This document shows, one piece after another, positions 6,355 through 6,706 of a stretch of 6,706 nucleotides of DNA. The stretch comes from a bacterium. Its GTDB lineage: Archaea > Thermoplasmatota > Thermoplasmata > Lutacidiplasmatales > UBA184. Positions within the stretch are counted from its first letter, which is position 1. Every line of letters starts with the position of its first letter. The DNA lies in contig JAKBKR010000116.1 of assembly GCA_021832495.1 (NCBI GenBank), forward strand, positions 1 through 6,706. The letters run 5' to 3'. The translations under genes were made by a program, and so were the position numbers. The notes beneath the pieces are model-generated. The model did not search any database, was not told the DNA's origin, and worked only from the letters and a program-made list of their open reading frames with translations.

Positions 6355-6706
6355 TTACCGCGGCCGGAGCATGGCTCGACGATTACTCCATTGCTCTTCG
6401 AGTCTAAACACTTCGTTTGGCGACCCCATCGCTCGCGACGTGGGAGAGGAGTAGTAAACGCATGTGGTCCTTGCGGACTCACCCGGGAACAGAGACTCAC
6501 TGTTGGGCTCACCGGCAGGACGCGAAGGCGGCCGATCCATCTTACTTGCCGTCAGAGAATAGACAGTCAAGATGGAAGTGGTCAATACGACGTGGACTAA
6601 CTGGTGTTCCAGTAGATAAGAAACTGAGGCGTTCAGGTAGGCTGCTCCGGTGGAGCTCGTGAGGGACGATGTATGGTCGACAATGATGAAGTTAGCCAGA
6701 TGGTCC
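6355..6706 (-). CDS. Possible partial gene (C-terminal part), running off the right edge
   Basis: A minus-strand frame is open from the window edge for about 116 codons to a TAA at 6355-6357, four bases before the glycosyltransferase start. The first part (LANFIIVDHTSSLTSSTG, then AAYLNASVSYLLEHQLVHVV) has the hydrophobic and helical alternation of real protein. The last 60 residues are Pro/Ser/Arg-rich and less convincing. I recognise no family. The tight spacing to the glycosyltransferase is what an operon partner would show. Against it, other frames on both strands are also open between about 6417 and 6600, so it may be chance. Confidence 0.35.
   Translation of the reverse strand, partial: DHLANFIIVDHTSSLTSSTGAAYLNASVSYLLEHQLVHVVLTTSILTVYSLTASKMDRPPSRPAGEPNSESLFPGESARTTCVYYSSPTSRAMGSPNEVFRLEEQWSNRRAMLRPR

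Noticed and set aside
6351..6512. 54-residue N-terminal extension of the glycosyltransferase
   Set aside because: The GT-A fold begins at the Met at 6350; the upstream residues show no domain or signal peptide.
6683..6706. Plus-strand ATGATGAAG as a gene start at the right edge
   Set aside because: Only eight codons remain in the window, which is too little to support a call.

Overview
This is a mostly GC-rich window that probably comes from an archaeon. The archaeal call is tentative. It rests on weak or absent Shine-Dalgarno sites, a TATA-like box with a short GGTG leader before the methyltransferase, and a lone winged-helix regulator of a style common in GC-rich Thermoplasmatota-like genomes. 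A GC-rich bacterium is not excluded. I saw no rRNA, tRNA or CRISPR array.

Left part (1-3246, high GC): a small winged-helix DNA-binding protein on the plus strand converges with, and overlaps by 59 bases, an unrecognised minus-strand gene. After a 169-base divergent gap come two plus-strand genes joined by an ATGA stop/start overlap. The first is a papain-fold, C39-like (DUF3335-type) protein with its catalytic Gln, Cys, His and Asn visible. The second is an arginine-deiminase-family guanidine hydrolase with all its main catalytic residues. No carbamate kinase or ornithine carbamoyltransferase is present, so this does not look like a standard arginine deiminase pathway operon. A joint role in modifying or processing a peptide or small molecule is an inference.

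Middle (3247-4192): no intact gene. It holds debris of insertion sequences: a transposase-like fragment with an in-frame TAG, and the clearly recognisable C-terminal end of an IS110/IS1111-type transposase. A promoter-like element for the next gene lies at its right end.

Right part (4193-6706, lower GC, near 50% in sampled lines): a class I SAM-dependent methyltransferase with an N-terminal four-cysteine zinc-ribbon-like module (plus) converges on a family 2 glycosyltransferase (minus). An open frame running off the right edge ends 4 bases before the glycosyltransferase start and may be an upstream operon partner. This looks like the edge of a surface-glycan or glycosylation locus. The drop in GC and the IS debris at its border suggest a separately acquired block.
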